Below the pieces are notes generated by a model. That model was not told the DNA's origin, made no database searches, and was given only the letters and a program-made list of their open reading frames with translations. A stretch of DNA of 15,377 nucleotides. Source: an uncultured Ruminiclostridium sp. GTDB taxonomy: Bacteria; Bacillota; Clostridia; Oscillospirales; Ruminococcaceae. Shown in pieces: positions 15,293-15,377 of the stretch. The translations under genes and the position numbers were made by a program. The stretch spans positions 1 to 15,377 of the forward strand of contig CAKSIR010000044.1 in assembly GCA_934462775.1 (NCBI GenBank). The letters run 5' to 3'. Each line of letters starts with the position of its first letter. Position 1 is the first letter of the stretch.

Positions 15293-15364
15293 CTCAGACT
15301 CAAAATCGCTTTCAACGATTTTGACCGCATTTCATGCGGCGGCTCCGCTGCGCGGAGGTCTGAG
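15293..15364. repeat. 72-nt perfect four-way-junction (cloverleaf) element
   Basis: Outer 7-bp stem CTCAGAC (15293-15299) / GTCTGAG (15358-15364). Inside are three perfect hairpins: TCAAAATCG/CGATTTTGA (15300-15308 / 15316-15324), CCGCAT/ATGCGG (15325-15330 / 15334-15339) and CTCCGC/GCGGAG (15343-15348 / 15352-15357). Only CGG (15340-15342) is unpaired at the junction. It may be a mobile intergenic repeat or a leader RNA; it is not a tRNA. Confidence 0.75.
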
Positions 15365-15377
15365 AACATTTTATCAT

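Noticed and set aside
15293..15364. Cloverleaf with a 7-bp outer stem taken as a tRNA
   Set aside because: No T-loop (TTCGA), no two-base spacers, no anticodon-loop pattern and no discriminator/CCA logic; arm lengths do not fit.

Overview
The window looks like chromosomal DNA of a Gram-positive gut or rumen Clostridia member, most likely a Ruminococcus-like Oscillospiraceae. The evidence is sigma-A promoters of near-consensus form, strong Shine-Dalgarno sites (some of the GGTGAT type), a leucine T-box, a zinc-binding S18, a ClpC chaperone and a Big_2 surface protein with an NPGTG sorting-like tail. There is no phage, transposase, CRISPR array or tRNA. This is mostly core genome with an unusually rich set of RNA elements.

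Left part (1-6000): a secreted, probably wall-anchored Big_2 repeat protein; an AraC-type regulator fused to a GGDEF-like domain; a YjbQ-family protein with its own promoter; and typA/bipA on the opposite strand, sharing a terminator with yjbQ. Middle (6000-9530): a 45-residue protein with 12 cysteines (minus strand) is divergent from clpC, with a perfect palindromic operator-like site between them. clpC overlaps a DUF1624 membrane acyltransferase-like gene.

Right-centre (9530-12930): the classical rpsF-ssb-rpsR operon, with a consensus promoter and a structured leader. It converges on leuA, which is controlled by a leucine-type T-box and has two tandem 27-nt repeats abutting its stop codon. 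Then (12910-14300) come two half-length TauE/SafE permease genes overlapping by ATGA, a probable 6S-like structured RNA upstream of them, and a DUF1292 gene with a perfect promoter.

The most interesting part is 14400-15377. About 800 nt with no credible coding sequence is bounded by a strong promoter (TTGACA-17-TATATT) and a strong 11-bp terminator. It contains at least ten local or nested helices, several of them perfect. This is the profile of a large structured non-coding RNA, in the size class of the 'ornate' RNAs (GOLLD, ROOL, OLE), although family identity could not be established by eye. It is followed by another promoter and a 72-nt perfect four-way-junction element at the window end.
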